Assembly: GCA_002490775.1 (NCBI GenBank)
Contig: DKUR01000022.1
Coordinates: 1-64,000, forward strand
Direction of reading: 5' to 3'
From: Lachnospiraceae bacterium UBA7199
GTDB lineage: Bacteria > Bacillota > Clostridia > Lachnospirales > Lachnospiraceae
DNA: 64,000 bases
Shown here: one piece after another, positions 34,448 to 43,465 of the stretch
How positions within the stretch are numbered: position 1 is the first letter of the stretch
Layout: every line of letters begins with the position of its first letter
The notes under the pieces: generated by a model
The model's input: the letters and a program-made list of their open reading frames with translations, nothing else
Database searches by the model: none
Told to the model about the DNA's origin: nothing
Position numbers and translations under genes: made by a program

Positions 34448-35509
34448 ATGAAAACAGGAAAAATATCTGAAAGTATTTTAAAGCGTTCCGTTTTAAGACA
34501 GATAGAAAAGGATCATAGTGAAGTATTAAAAGGTGCAGGGATAGGAGAGGACTGCGCCTTTTTGTCGTGGGAAAACAGTGATAGCGGTAGAAAAACAGAT
34601 TGCAGCGTGACAGCAGTTTCTACCCAGACAATTGCCCTTGGCATTTCTGATGCTGCTTTTTTGGCAGTTATGGCAGCGGCCAATAATTTGGCAGCAGCAG
34701 GTGCAGAAGCCAGGGCAGTTACTTTAGCGGTTACACTTCCAGAAGGAGCGGAAGAGACGCTGCTGCAAGGAATTATGGAGCAGGCTTTAGATTGCTGCAA
34801 GCAATTAAAAATTCAAATTGTGGGAGGACATACGGAAGTAAGCCAAAGTGCCAAGAAGCCGGTGGTTACAGCAACCGTTATAGGTGCATATCAAAATAAA
34901 GAAAAGGACGCGGCGCTAATATGCGTGGAGAGTGAAAACCAGAAGGCCAGACAAAAAGACAACATACATCCACCGGCAGGACTGGATATTGTGGTGAGCA
35001 AGTGGATTGGGATGGAAGGTACATCCATTATAGCAAAGGAAAAGGAATCAGAGCTTTTAAAACGATATCCTCCTGCGCTGATCAGGATGGCCCAAGAGCA
35101 AAGAAATTACTTGTCGATTGCTTCGGAGGCGGCAACCGCCCTTAAGTCCGGCGTTTATGCAATGCATGATGTGAGAAATGGAGGAATTTTTGGTGCATTG
35201 TGGGAGATATCCCGTAAATTAGGCGTTGGACTTTGTGTGAATCTGAAAAAAATTCCGGTAAGGCAGGAAACCATTGAGATCTGTGAGTTTTATAATCTGA
35301 ATCCCTACGAACTTTTATCAGGCGGAATGCTGATTATGGTGGTTCGGGAAGGACAAAAGCTGGTAGAAAACTTAGAAGCTAAAGGAATCAGTGCGTTTGT
35401 GATTGGCAATACGAATGATGGGAATGATAAGATCATTGTCAATCAAGAGGAAATCAGGTATTTAGAACCGCCGGTACCGGATGAAATATATAAACTATCA
35501 TTTTTTTAG
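34448..35509 (+). CDS. PurM/AIR synthase-like protein (HypE-related)
   Basis: A 353-aa protein with the PurM N-terminal fold (GAGIGEDCAFL near residue 25, then a long Ala-rich segment and IVGGHTEVS near 122) and the PurM C-terminal fold (about 170-340; MHDVRNGGIFGALWEI). The family contains PurM, HypE, ThiL and SelD, all ATP-binding. It lacks the strongly conserved C-terminal Cys end of HypE, so hydrogenase maturation is unlikely to be its role. Its neighbours, an Lrp regulator and an aminotransferase, suggest amino-acid metabolism; the reaction is unknown. Confidence 0.8.
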   Translation: MKTGKISESILKRSVLRQIEKDHSEVLKGAGIGEDCAFLSWENSDSGRKTDCSVTAVSTQTIALGISDAAFLAVMAAANNLAAAGAEARAVTLAVTLPEGAEETLLQGIMEQALDCCKQLKIQIVGGHTEVSQSAKKPVVTATVIGAYQNKEKDAALICVESENQKARQKDNIHPPAGLDIVVSKWIGMEGTSIIAKEKESELLKRYPPALIRMAQEQRNYLSIASEAATALKSGVYAMHDVRNGGIFGALWEISRKLGVGLCVNLKKIPVRQETIEICEFYNLNPYELLSGGMLIMVVREGQKLVENLEAKGISAFVIGNTNDGNDKIIVNQEEIRYLEPPVPDEIYKLSFF

Positions 35510-35520
35510 GAGAAGATTAT

Positions 35521-36003
35521 ATGAGAGAACAAGTTTTAGCAATTATAGAAAAGAACAGCAGGATTAATATTAAAGAGCTGGCAGTTATTTTAGGAGCAGA
35601 GGAAATTGATATTGCCAACGAACTAAAGGCAATGGAGGAAGAAGGAATTATCTGCGGCTATCATACAATGATCGACTGGGAAAAGACTTCCATAGAAAAA
35701 GTAACCGCTTTGATTGAAGTGCGTATTACTCCCCAGAGAGGGCAGGGATATGATAAAATAGCCGAAAGGATTTACAAGTATCCTGAGGTAAACAGCGTAT
35801 ACCTAATTTCCGGAGGGTATGATCTATTAGTTACGCTAGAGGGCAAATCATTAAAGTCTGTTTCAAACTTTGTGTCAGATAAACTTTCTACACTGGAGGG
35901 CGTTTTAAGTACAGCAACTCATTTTATTTTAAAGAAATATAAAGACCACGGAACAATCCTTACCAAAAAATATGAGGATACAAGGGAGAAGGTGACGCCA
36001 TGA
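35521..36003 (+). CDS. Lrp/AsnC family transcriptional regulator
   Basis: A 160-aa regulator with an N-terminal helix-turn-helix (about 4-50; SRINIKELAVILGAEEIDIANELKAMEEEGII) and a C-terminal RAM ligand-binding domain (about 65-145; YLISGGYDLLVTLEGKS). Such proteins sense amino acids. AGGAG precedes the ATG. Its stop overlaps the aminotransferase start by ATGA, so it likely regulates or is coregulated with that enzyme. Confidence 0.92.
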   Translation: MREQVLAIIEKNSRINIKELAVILGAEEIDIANELKAMEEEGIICGYHTMIDWEKTSIEKVTALIEVRITPQRGQGYDKIAERIYKYPEVNSVYLISGGYDLLVTLEGKSLKSVSNFVSDKLSTLEGVLSTATHFILKKYKDHGTILTKKYEDTREKVTP

Positions 36004-37169
36004 GAAATCCGCTGTCAGATACAATCGTAGGAATTAAGCCATCAGGTATCCGTAAATTTTTTGACATTGTAAGTGAAATGGACGATGCAATTTCTTTAGG
36101 AGTGGGTGAGCCTGATTTTGATACTCCCTGGCATATTAGAGATGAAGGAATCTATTCTCTTGAAAAGGGAAGGACATTTTACACTTCTAATGCAGGATTA
36201 AAGGAGCTTAAGGAAGAGATTGTAAAATACATACAAAGAACGCAGGAAATTACTTATGATGCAGGGCATGAAGTGATTGTTACGGTTGGCGGCTCGGAAG
36301 CAATTGACATTGCACTGCGCGCTATGATCAATCCGGGAGAAGAAGTGCTGATTCCCCAGCCAAGCTATGTTTCCTATGAACCCTGTGCAATTCTTGCAGG
36401 TGCAGTGCCTGTGATTATTGAATTGAAAGAGGAAAACGAATTCAGGTTAACTGCCAAAGAGCTTTTAAACGCCATTACGGATAAAACAAAGGTGTTAATT
36501 CTTCCCTTCCCTAATAATCCTACAGGCGCAATTATGGAAAGAGAGGATCTGGAGAAAATAGCAGAAATTATCCGGGAAAAGGATATTTTTGTAATTTCAG
36601 ATGAAATTTACGCAGAACTCACATACAAGAATAAGCATGTTTCCATTGCAAGTCTGCCGGGAATGCAGGAGAGATGTGTTTTGATTAATGGATTTTCTAA
36701 AGCATATGCAATGACAGGATGGCGTCTTGGATATGCATGTGCTCCCAGAAAAATTATGGAGCAGATGCTTAAAATTCATCAGTTTGCCATTATGTGTGCA
36801 CCCACTACCAGCCAATATGCTGCTGTAGAGGCTCTTAAAAATGGGGATGATGATGTGGCAATGATGCGGGAATCCTATAACCAGCGAAGGAGATTCCTTA
36901 TGCATGAGTTTAAAGAAATGGGGCTTGCGTGTTTTGAACCATATGGTGCCTTTTATGTTTTCCCCTGTATCAGGGAATTTGGTATGACCAGTGAGGAGTT
37001 TGCCAATAGACTTCTTAAAGAAGAAAAGGTGGCAGTAGTTCCGGGAACCGCGTTTGGCGACTGCGGAGAAGGATTCCTTAGAATTTCATATGCCTATTCC
37101 TTGGAAAATCTTAAGGTTGCCTTGGATAAAATCAAAGCATTTATTGCCAGACTCCGGGAAGAAAAATAG
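36000..37169 (+). CDS. Pyridoxal phosphate-dependent aminotransferase, class I
   Basis: A 389-aa fold-type I aminotransferase. It shows GVGEPDFDTP near the N-terminus, FPNNPTGAIM, SDEIYAELTY and the Schiff-base Lys in GFSKAYAMTGWRLGY. The pattern fits the aspartate/aromatic/alanine aminotransferase group (AspB/PatA-like); the substrate is not set by sequence. It overlaps the Lrp-type gene by ATGA. Confidence 0.93.
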   Translation: MRNPLSDTIVGIKPSGIRKFFDIVSEMDDAISLGVGEPDFDTPWHIRDEGIYSLEKGRTFYTSNAGLKELKEEIVKYIQRTQEITYDAGHEVIVTVGGSEAIDIALRAMINPGEEVLIPQPSYVSYEPCAILAGAVPVIIELKEENEFRLTAKELLNAITDKTKVLILPFPNNPTGAIMEREDLEKIAEIIREKDIFVISDEIYAELTYKNKHVSIASLPGMQERCVLINGFSKAYAMTGWRLGYACAPRKIMEQMLKIHQFAIMCAPTTSQYAAVEALKNGDDDVAMMRESYNQRRRFLMHEFKEMGLACFEPYGAFYVFPCIREFGMTSEEFANRLLKEEKVAVVPGTAFGDCGEGFLRISYAYSLENLKVALDKIKAFIARLREEK

Positions 37170-37186
37170 GATAAAAATCAGAAAAA

Positions 37187-37275
37187 TATACTAACAGTTA
37201 TAATTGTATTCCTGTGGTTTCTGTATTTGTAGAAGGTAAAAATCTATACTAACGGTAAAGAAATATTACTGTTAG
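37187..37275 (+). promoter_or_regulatory. Repeated operator-like sites before the XRE regulator
   Basis: A 14-base direct repeat (TATACTAACAGTTA at 37187, TATACTAACGGTAA at 37245) lies before the regulator gene. The second copy is also the left half of an imperfect palindrome, CTAACGGTAA-N7-TTACTGTTAG (37249-37275), reaching into the ribosome binding site. TATAAT (37199-37204) and TATACT (37245-37250) are possible -10 boxes. Autoregulation by the XRE protein is inferred. Confidence 0.5.
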
Positions 37276-37285
37276 GAAGGTGCAT

Positions 37286-37594
37286 ATGGATTTAACAAGT
37301 ATAGGGAAACACATTAGGGAAAAAAGAATATCAAAATCGTGGAAGCAGGATGATCTGGCAGAAGAGACAGAGTTGAGCGTTGTATATGTTGGAATGATAG
37401 AGCGGGGTGAGAAAATGCCCAGATTGGAAACCTTCATAAAAATACTAAATGCCTTAGATGCTTCAGCGGATGAAGTACTGGAGGATGTACTGAAAGAAGG
37501 GTATAGAATCAGAGTGAGCAAATACGCTCAGAAACTTGATGCAATGTCAGAGAATCAAAGAGATTTGTTTTTTCAATTGATTGATGCGCTTTAA
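37286..37594 (+). CDS. XRE family helix-turn-helix regulator
   Basis: A 102-aa single-domain protein with a lambda-repressor-type HTH (about 6-62; QDDLAEETELSVVYVGMIERGEKMPRLETFIKI) and a short helical tail. ATG 37286 has AGGAAGG 5 bases upstream; GTG 37280 is inside that site and rejected. It stands alone between the aminotransferase and convergent pyrG. Palindromic sites in front suggest it controls its own gene. Confidence 0.9.
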   Translation: MDLTSIGKHIREKRISKSWKQDDLAEETELSVVYVGMIERGEKMPRLETFIKILNALDASADEVLEDVLKEGYRIRVSKYAQKLDAMSENQRDLFFQLIDAL

Positions 37595-37629
37595 GACAGT
37601 AAGTTTAAGCGTAGTGTAAGGAATTCATT

Positions 37630-37654
37630 AGATGCCCCGTAAAGCGGGGCATCT
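37630..37654 (+). terminator. GC-rich hairpin between XRE gene and pyrG
   Basis: AGATGCCCCG (37630-37639) pairs perfectly with CGGGGCATCT (37645-37654). It lies between two convergent genes and could stop transcription from both sides, although neither flank has a clear T-run. Confidence 0.6.
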
Positions 37655-37685
37655 GTTATGTAAGCGGCGGGTGGACATATATTTT

Positions 37686-39296
37686 TTAATGGTTTCTGCT
37701 GTTTTCTATTGCTGCTTTTACAAATCCCTTAAATAATGGATGAGGTCTGTTAGGTCTGGATTTTAATTCAGGATGACCTTGTGTTGCGATAAAAAAGGGA
37801 TGATCGGAAAGCTCACACATCTCAACAATCCGTCCGTCAGGAGAAAGGCCGGAGAGCTTCATACCATGTTCTGTCAACAGGGCGCGGTAATCGTTATTTA
37901 CCTCATAGCGGTGTCTGTGGCGTTCATAAATCATTTCCTCACCATAGAGCTGATAGGCAATGGAGGTCTTATCCAGCATACAGGGGTAGGAACCCAGCCT
38001 TAAAGTGCCTCCTATATTTTCTACGCCATTCTGGTCAGGCATAAGGGCAATGACTGGATGGGTGGTTCCGGCGTCAAGCTCGATACTGTTGGCATCACGA
38101 TAGCCTACTTCATTTCGGACAAATTCCACAATAGAAAGCTGCATGCCAAGGCAGAGCCCCAGAAAAGGAATCTTGTGGGTTCTTGCATAGTTTATGGCGC
38201 AGATTTTTCCTTCAATTCCGCGGGGGCCAAAACCTCCGGGAACAAGAATCCCGTTTACCGTTCCTAAAAGCTCATTTACGGTTTCTGCTGTTACCGTTTC
38301 AGAGTCAACCCATTTGATATTTACAGTTACATGATTGGAAATACCGCCATGCTTTAAAGATTCTACTACGCTTATGTAGGCATCATGAAGTTTTACATAT
38401 TTCCCCACAATTGCAATGGTGACTTCGCCATCGGGAGAGCGCAGAGATTCTACCATAGCCTTCCAGTCTGTCAGGTCCGGTTCAGGACATGACAGTTTTA
38501 GACATTCGCAGGCAGCTTGTGCAAGATGTTCTTTTTCCATAGCAAGAGGAGCTTCATACAGATATTCAACATCCAGGTTTTGCAATACATGATGATTAGG
38601 AACGTTGCAGAAAAGGGCAATTTTATCCTTGATGCCCTGGTCTAAAGGATACTCGCTTCGGCATACCAGAATATCAGGCCAAAGCCCCATTCCCTGTAAT
38701 TCCTTTACGCTTGCCTGGGTTGGCTTTGTCTTCATTTCCTGAGATGCTTTTAGATAAGGGATTAAGGTTACATGAATTAAAATTGCATTTTCGTGCCCAA
38801 CCTCATGCTGAAATTGCCTGATGGATTCAAGAAAAGGCTGGCTTTCAATGTCGCCGACAGTGCCGCCGACTTCAATAATTGCAATTCTTGTTTCGTCATC
38901 AGTGAAATTACGGTAAAATCGGCTTTTGATTTCATTTGTAATATGAGGAATTACCTGAACAGTTCCTCCCCCATAGTCGCCGCGGCGTTCTTTTTGAAGG
39001 ACGGACCAATAGATTTTTCCGGTGGTTACGTTAGAGTTTTTATCCAGATTTTCATCAATAAACCGTTCATAATGTCCCAAGTCCAGGTCTGTTTCTGTTC
39101 CGTCATCAGTAACAAAAACTTCTCCATGCTGAATGGGATTCATGGTACCCGGATCAATATTGATATAAGGATCAAACTTCTGCATGGTTACCGTGTATCC
39201 ACGCGCTTTTAGCAATCTTCCCAATGAAGCGGCTGTGATTCCCTTGCCCAGGCCTGAAACAACGCCGCCGGTTACAAAAACATATTTTACTGCCAT
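37686..39296 (-). CDS. pyrG: CTP synthase
   Basis: A 536-aa enzyme converting UTP to CTP with glutamine and ATP. The synthase domain starts KYVFVTGGVVSGLGKG; the glutaminase domain (about 290-530) has nucleophile Cys in FLGLCLGMQ and the His-Pro-Glu triad in GHPELKSRP. The frame opens at 39398, but MAVKYVF at 39296 is the family start. An AGGAG lies upstream at 39312-39316, somewhat far from the ATG. Its leader holds a promoter and an attenuator-like terminator. Confidence 0.96.
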   Translation of the reverse strand: MAVKYVFVTGGVVSGLGKGITAASLGRLLKARGYTVTMQKFDPYINIDPGTMNPIQHGEVFVTDDGTETDLDLGHYERFIDENLDKNSNVTTGKIYWSVLQKERRGDYGGGTVQVIPHITNEIKSRFYRNFTDDETRIAIIEVGGTVGDIESQPFLESIRQFQHEVGHENAILIHVTLIPYLKASQEMKTKPTQASVKELQGMGLWPDILVCRSEYPLDQGIKDKIALFCNVPNHHVLQNLDVEYLYEAPLAMEKEHLAQAACECLKLSCPEPDLTDWKAMVESLRSPDGEVTIAIVGKYVKLHDAYISVVESLKHGGISNHVTVNIKWVDSETVTAETVNELLGTVNGILVPGGFGPRGIEGKICAINYARTHKIPFLGLCLGMQLSIVEFVRNEVGYRDANSIELDAGTTHPVIALMPDQNGVENIGGTLRLGSYPCMLDKTSIAYQLYGEEMIYERHRHRYEVNNDYRALLTEHGMKLSGLSPDGRIVEMCELSDHPFFIATQGHPELKSRPNRPHPLFKGFVKAAIENSRNH

Positions 39297-39371
39297 AATT
39301 TTCCCGTGCTCCTTAAAATTGGTATAATGAAACAACGGATGCCAGGCTTTGCCAGTCATCCTTATGTTAAT

Positions 39372-39404
39372 AAAAAAGGCACTATGAGTAGGTCTCATAG
39401 CGCC
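39372..39404 (-). terminator. Attenuator-like terminator in the pyrG leader
   Basis: On the minus strand GGCGCTATGAG pairs with CTCATAGTGCC (one G-U pair) across a 5-base loop and is followed by TTTTTT. It begins about 10 bases after the predicted transcription start and lies about 75 bases before the pyrG ATG. There is no other minus-strand gene upstream for it to terminate. Confidence 0.7.
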
Positions 39405-39420
39405 TTTGCTTTATGTTAAA

Positions 39421-39449
39421 ATTTTAGCATTGAGAGTTTGGGTTGTCAA
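39421..39449 (-). promoter_or_regulatory. pyrG promoter
   Basis: On the minus strand TTGACA (39449-39444), 17 bases, TAAAAT (39426-39421). This is a near-consensus promoter, with a start predicted near 39414. Confidence 0.75.
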
Positions 39450-39595
39450 TAGACTTTGCTGTTACATTTATTTATAAAAAATTGATATTAGTTCATTTCT
39501 TTTTTATGGAATAATAGTGAGGATTGTGCTACAATGAAAATCGGTGTTAGATATGAAAAACAAAAGAAGGCAGTATGAAAGCGGCAGGTTATTTT

Positions 39596-41068
39596 ATGAG
39601 AGCGGGATTTGATAATGACAAGTATTTGAAAATGCAGTCGGAGCATATTGAGGAGAGAATCAATAAATTTGGGGATAAATTGTACCTTGAATTTGGCGGA
39701 AAGCTGTTTGATGATTATCATGCATCAAGGGTTCTGCCGGGTTTTCAACCGGACAGTAAGCTGCGTATGCTGATGCAGCTTTCTGACAGAGCAGAAATTA
39801 TTATTGTTATAAATGCCGCAGATATTGAAAAAAATAAAATACGTGGAGACCTTGGAATTCCCTATGATGAAGATGTCCAAAGATTAATGCAGGAATTTGA
39901 AGGACGTGGTCTTTACGTAGGAAGCGTAGTGCTGACACATTACGCAGGACAGACGAGGGCTGCTGATTTTAAAGAAAGACTGGAGAAAAAAAATGTAAAG
40001 GTGTATCTGCATTATGCAATTGAAGGATATCCTTCTAATATTCCACTGATTGTCAGTGATGAAGGTTACGGCAGAAATGAATATATCGAAACCACAAGGC
40101 CCCTTGTGGTAGTTACAGCGCCGGGGCCTGGAAGCGGCAAGATGGCAACCTGTTTGTCACAGCTATATCATGATAACAAGAGAGGAATCAAAGCAGGGTA
40201 TGCCAAGTATGAGACTTTTCCTATCTGGAATATTCCTTTAAAGCATCCGGTTAATCTTGCGTATGAAGCAGCTACCGCAGATTTAAATGACATTAATATG
40301 ATCGATCCCTTTCATCTGGAAACTTATGGAGAGACCACTGTTAATTATAATCGGGATATTGAGATATTTCCAGTTTTAAACGCTATTTTTGAAGGGATTT
40401 ATGGGGAAAATCCTTATAAATCTCCTACTGACATGGGTGTCAATATGGCAGGCAACTGTATTGTGGATGATGAGGTCTGCCGTCAGGCTTCCTACATGGA
40501 AATTATCCGCCGTTATTATACGGCAATGAATGATGTGATCAGGGGAAAAGCCAAAGAAAATGATGTTTATAAGATAGAACTCATCATGAAGCAGGCAAAG
40601 ATAACCACAGACGACAGAAAGGTGACTGTTGCGGCAAGGCAGCGGGAGATGGAGTTAGGAGTTCCCACTGCGGCAATTGAACTTTCTGACGGGACTGTCA
40701 TTACTTCCAAGACTACAGATCTTTTAGGAGCATCAGCTGCTTTGCTGTTAAATGCATTAAAGTATTTGGGGGGAGTAGATCATGATACGCATTTGATCTC
40801 GCCGGAAGCGATTGAACCGATTCAGGAATTAAAGACCAAATATTTGGGAGGGAAAAATCCACGTCTTCATACAGATGAAATCTTGATTGCCCTTTCAATC
40901 TCAGCATGTAATGATCCTAATGCCAGAAAAGCATTAGAGCAGATTCCCAAATTAAAAGGATGTCAGGTACATACTTCTGTAATGCTTTCAGAAGTTGATA
41001 TAAAAACATTTAAGAAACTGGGCGTAGACTTAACCAGTGAACCAATTTTAAAAGGAAAGAGTATCTAA
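39596..41068 (+). CDS. DUF1846 domain-containing protein
   Basis: A 490-aa member of the DUF1846 family, of conserved length. The function is not established; the segment TAPGPGSGKMATCLSQLYHD holds a P-loop-like GPGSGK, so nucleotide binding is possible. MRAGFDNDKYLKMQSEHI is the usual family start, which argues for ATG 39596; ATG 39575 has a closer AGAAGG and is possible. ftsH begins on the base after its stop, so the two are probably cotranscribed. Confidence 0.88.
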   Translation: MRAGFDNDKYLKMQSEHIEERINKFGDKLYLEFGGKLFDDYHASRVLPGFQPDSKLRMLMQLSDRAEIIIVINAADIEKNKIRGDLGIPYDEDVQRLMQEFEGRGLYVGSVVLTHYAGQTRAADFKERLEKKNVKVYLHYAIEGYPSNIPLIVSDEGYGRNEYIETTRPLVVVTAPGPGSGKMATCLSQLYHDNKRGIKAGYAKYETFPIWNIPLKHPVNLAYEAATADLNDINMIDPFHLETYGETTVNYNRDIEIFPVLNAIFEGIYGENPYKSPTDMGVNMAGNCIVDDEVCRQASYMEIIRRYYTAMNDVIRGKAKENDVYKIELIMKQAKITTDDRKVTVAARQREMELGVPTAAIELSDGTVITSKTTDLLGASAALLLNALKYLGGVDHDTHLISPEAIEPIQELKTKYLGGKNPRLHTDEILIALSISACNDPNARKALEQIPKLKGCQVHTSVMLSEVDIKTFKKLGVDLTSEPILKGKSI

Positions 41069-43348
41069 ATGAGTGAAAACAATTTAAACCAGTATGACGG
41101 CGGCCTTGGAGGAAACGGCGGTCCGTCCAACAACAATGGAAATAATGGTTCCGGCGGTCCGGGAGGGCCGGGGAGGGATCCAAGAAAACAAAATATCATT
41201 ATGTTTGTCATTGCGGCGCTTTTATCCCTTCTTCTGGTCAGTTCTTTTGTGAAACTGATTACAGGGGATTCGGAGAAAGAAATCAGCTATAATGAATTTG
41301 TTCAAATGCTGGAAGAGGAAAAAATAGACTCTGTAGTGATCGGATCGGACAGAATTTATGTGCAGGCCAAGGCGGAACAGACAGCGGTTTCCCCGCTTAT
41401 GTATTTGTACGGCATGAATCCTTCCGCAAATTATTATACAGGAAAAATTGAAGATGATGATACTTTAACAGCACGTCTTTTGGAACATAATGTGGAAGTG
41501 AAAGGACAGGTGGCAGATGGCACCAGCACGGTGATTACGTTTCTTTTGTCCTATGTGTTTCCCTTTATTTTAATGTGGGTGCTTTTAAGCCTTCTTTTCA
41601 GAAAAATGTCCAAGGGCGGCGGTCCTATGGGAGTAGGAAAAAGCAATGCCAAGGTTTATGTACAGAGGGAAACCGGCATCAGCTTTAAGGATGTAGCAGG
41701 TGAAGATGAAGCAAAGGAATCCCTGCAGGAGGTAGTGGATTTTCTGCATAATCCTGGGAAATATGCAAAAATAGGCGCTAAATTGCCAAAAGGAGCGCTT
41801 TTGGTAGGCCCTCCTGGTACCGGTAAAACTCTGCTTGCAAAAGCAGTGGCAGGAGAGGCAAAGGTTCCTTTCTTTTCCCTTTCAGGTTCTGACTTTATTG
41901 AATTGTATGTTGGTGTTGGTGCTTCCAGAGTTAGAGATTTGTTTAAGGAAGCAACGAAAAATGCGCCCTGTATTATTTTTATTGATGAGATCGATGCCAT
42001 TGGGCGGAGCCGTGATAATAAATATGGCGGCGGAAATGAAGAAAGAGAACAGACGCTAAACCAGCTCCTTTCCGAGATGGACGGTTTTGACACCTCCAAA
42101 GGAATTTTGGTACTAGGTGCAACCAATCGTCCGGAAATTTTGGATAAAGCACTTCTGCGTCCGGGACGTTTTGACAGAAGAATCATTGTGGATAAGCCTG
42201 ATTTGAAAGGCAGGGTAGAGATTCTTAAGGTTCATGCAAAGGATGTCCATTTGGATGACAGCGTGGATTTAGATGCCATTGCCCTTGCTACCAGCGGTGC
42301 AGTAGGCGCAGATCTTGCTAACATGATCAATGAAGCAGCAATCAATGCAGTACAGCATGGAAGAGAGTACGTAACACAAAAAGATTTGTTTGATGCGGTA
42401 GAACAGGTGCTGGTTGGAAAAGAAAAGAAGGACCGCATAATGAGCAAGGAAGAACGTAAGATCGTATCCTATCATGAGGTTGGTCATGCACTTATAAGTG
42501 CTCTTCAGAAAAATTCTGAGCCGGTGCAAAAGATTACTATTGTACCTAGGACGATGGGAGCTTTGGGATATGTGATGCATGTTCCTGAGGAAGAAAAATA
42601 CCTGCAGACGAAAGAAGAACTTCATGACAGATTAGTGAGTCTGTTAGGAGGACGCGCAGCGGAAGAGATCGTATTTGGAAATGTGACTACAGGAGCCGCT
42701 AATGATATTGAGCAGGCCACCAATCTTGTTACGAACATGGTTACCAGGTTTGGCATGAGCAAGCGTTTTGGACTTATGGGGCTTGCTACAGTGGAAAGTG
42801 AGTATTTAGGCGGCGGAGCAAGACTTACATGCAGTGACAGGACAGCGGCCGACGTGGATACGGAGATCATGGAAACATTAAAGCAATGTTATGATGAGGC
42901 CAAAGAACTGCTTGCAGGCAACAGGGAATTGATGGATAAACTTGCAGCACATTTGATCGAGAAGGAGACTATCAGCGGCAAGGAGTTTATGAAAATTTAC
43001 CGGAAAGAAAAAGGGATACCGGAACCTGTGGAGGAAGATAAGGAAAAAGAAAGCAAAGAAAGTGTCAAGGAGACTGACAGTTTTTTTGATGCGAAAAAAC
43101 AGGATTCTTTTTTTGGAATGGAGGATGCGGCAGCTTCACAAAACAAAGATCTTGCAGAAGAAAAGGCAGCAGATGAGGCAAAGCCGGTATTAGAAAATAA
43201 AGATGTAAAAGTTAAAAATGGACTGGAAGATGAAACTGCCGACAAGGCAAAAGATCAGGAAGGTCATCAGAAGGAAGAGAATAGGACAGATAATGAAAGT
43301 AAGGTACGGGGCAGGTTTTCTAATGCTTCTTCGGATCTTTTCGATTAA
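41069..43348 (+). CDS. ftsH: ATP-dependent zinc metalloprotease FtsH
   Basis: A 759-aa membrane AAA+ protease that degrades membrane and regulatory proteins. It has a Gly/Asn-rich cytosolic start (1-40), transmembrane helices at about 41-62 and 154-178, Walker A GPPGTGKT (247-254), Walker B IIFIDEID and the zinc motif HEVGH (near 470). The last about 110 residues are a charged Lys/Glu/Asp-rich tail with two F-rich motifs (DSFFDAKK, DSFFGMED), longer than in Bacillus FtsH. A weak AAAGGAAAGAG precedes the ATG. Confidence 0.97.
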   Translation: MSENNLNQYDGGLGGNGGPSNNNGNNGSGGPGGPGRDPRKQNIIMFVIAALLSLLLVSSFVKLITGDSEKEISYNEFVQMLEEEKIDSVVIGSDRIYVQAKAEQTAVSPLMYLYGMNPSANYYTGKIEDDDTLTARLLEHNVEVKGQVADGTSTVITFLLSYVFPFILMWVLLSLLFRKMSKGGGPMGVGKSNAKVYVQRETGISFKDVAGEDEAKESLQEVVDFLHNPGKYAKIGAKLPKGALLVGPPGTGKTLLAKAVAGEAKVPFFSLSGSDFIELYVGVGASRVRDLFKEATKNAPCIIFIDEIDAIGRSRDNKYGGGNEEREQTLNQLLSEMDGFDTSKGILVLGATNRPEILDKALLRPGRFDRRIIVDKPDLKGRVEILKVHAKDVHLDDSVDLDAIALATSGAVGADLANMINEAAINAVQHGREYVTQKDLFDAVEQVLVGKEKKDRIMSKEERKIVSYHEVGHALISALQKNSEPVQKITIVPRTMGALGYVMHVPEEEKYLQTKEELHDRLVSLLGGRAAEEIVFGNVTTGAANDIEQATNLVTNMVTRFGMSKRFGLMGLATVESEYLGGGARLTCSDRTAADVDTEIMETLKQCYDEAKELLAGNRELMDKLAAHLIEKETISGKEFMKIYRKEKGIPEPVEEDKEKESKESVKETDSFFDAKKQDSFFGMEDAAASQNKDLAEEKAADEAKPVLENKDVKVKNGLEDETADKAKDQEGHQKEENRTDNESKVRGRFSNASSDLFD

Positions 43349-43351
43349 AAC

Positions 43352-43379
43352 AGCAAGCGCTCCTTTGGGGGCGCTTGCT
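43352..43379 (+). terminator. Hairpin after ftsH
   Basis: AGCAAGCGC (43352-43360) pairs with GCGCTTGCT (43371-43379), continued by three inner pairs. The following T-run is poor (TCCTGTG), so termination strength is uncertain. Confidence 0.6.
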
Positions 43380-43465
43380 TCCTGTGTGTCGATTTTTGGC
43401 GGCTGTATGTGAGAGAATGCAAACATTTTATCTCTCATTATTTATCAAGCGGGAGGAATTTATAG

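Noticed and set aside
41656..42186. A 176-aa antisense ORF inside ftsH
   Set aside because: No start signal or domain; it opposes the conserved AAA+ coding region.
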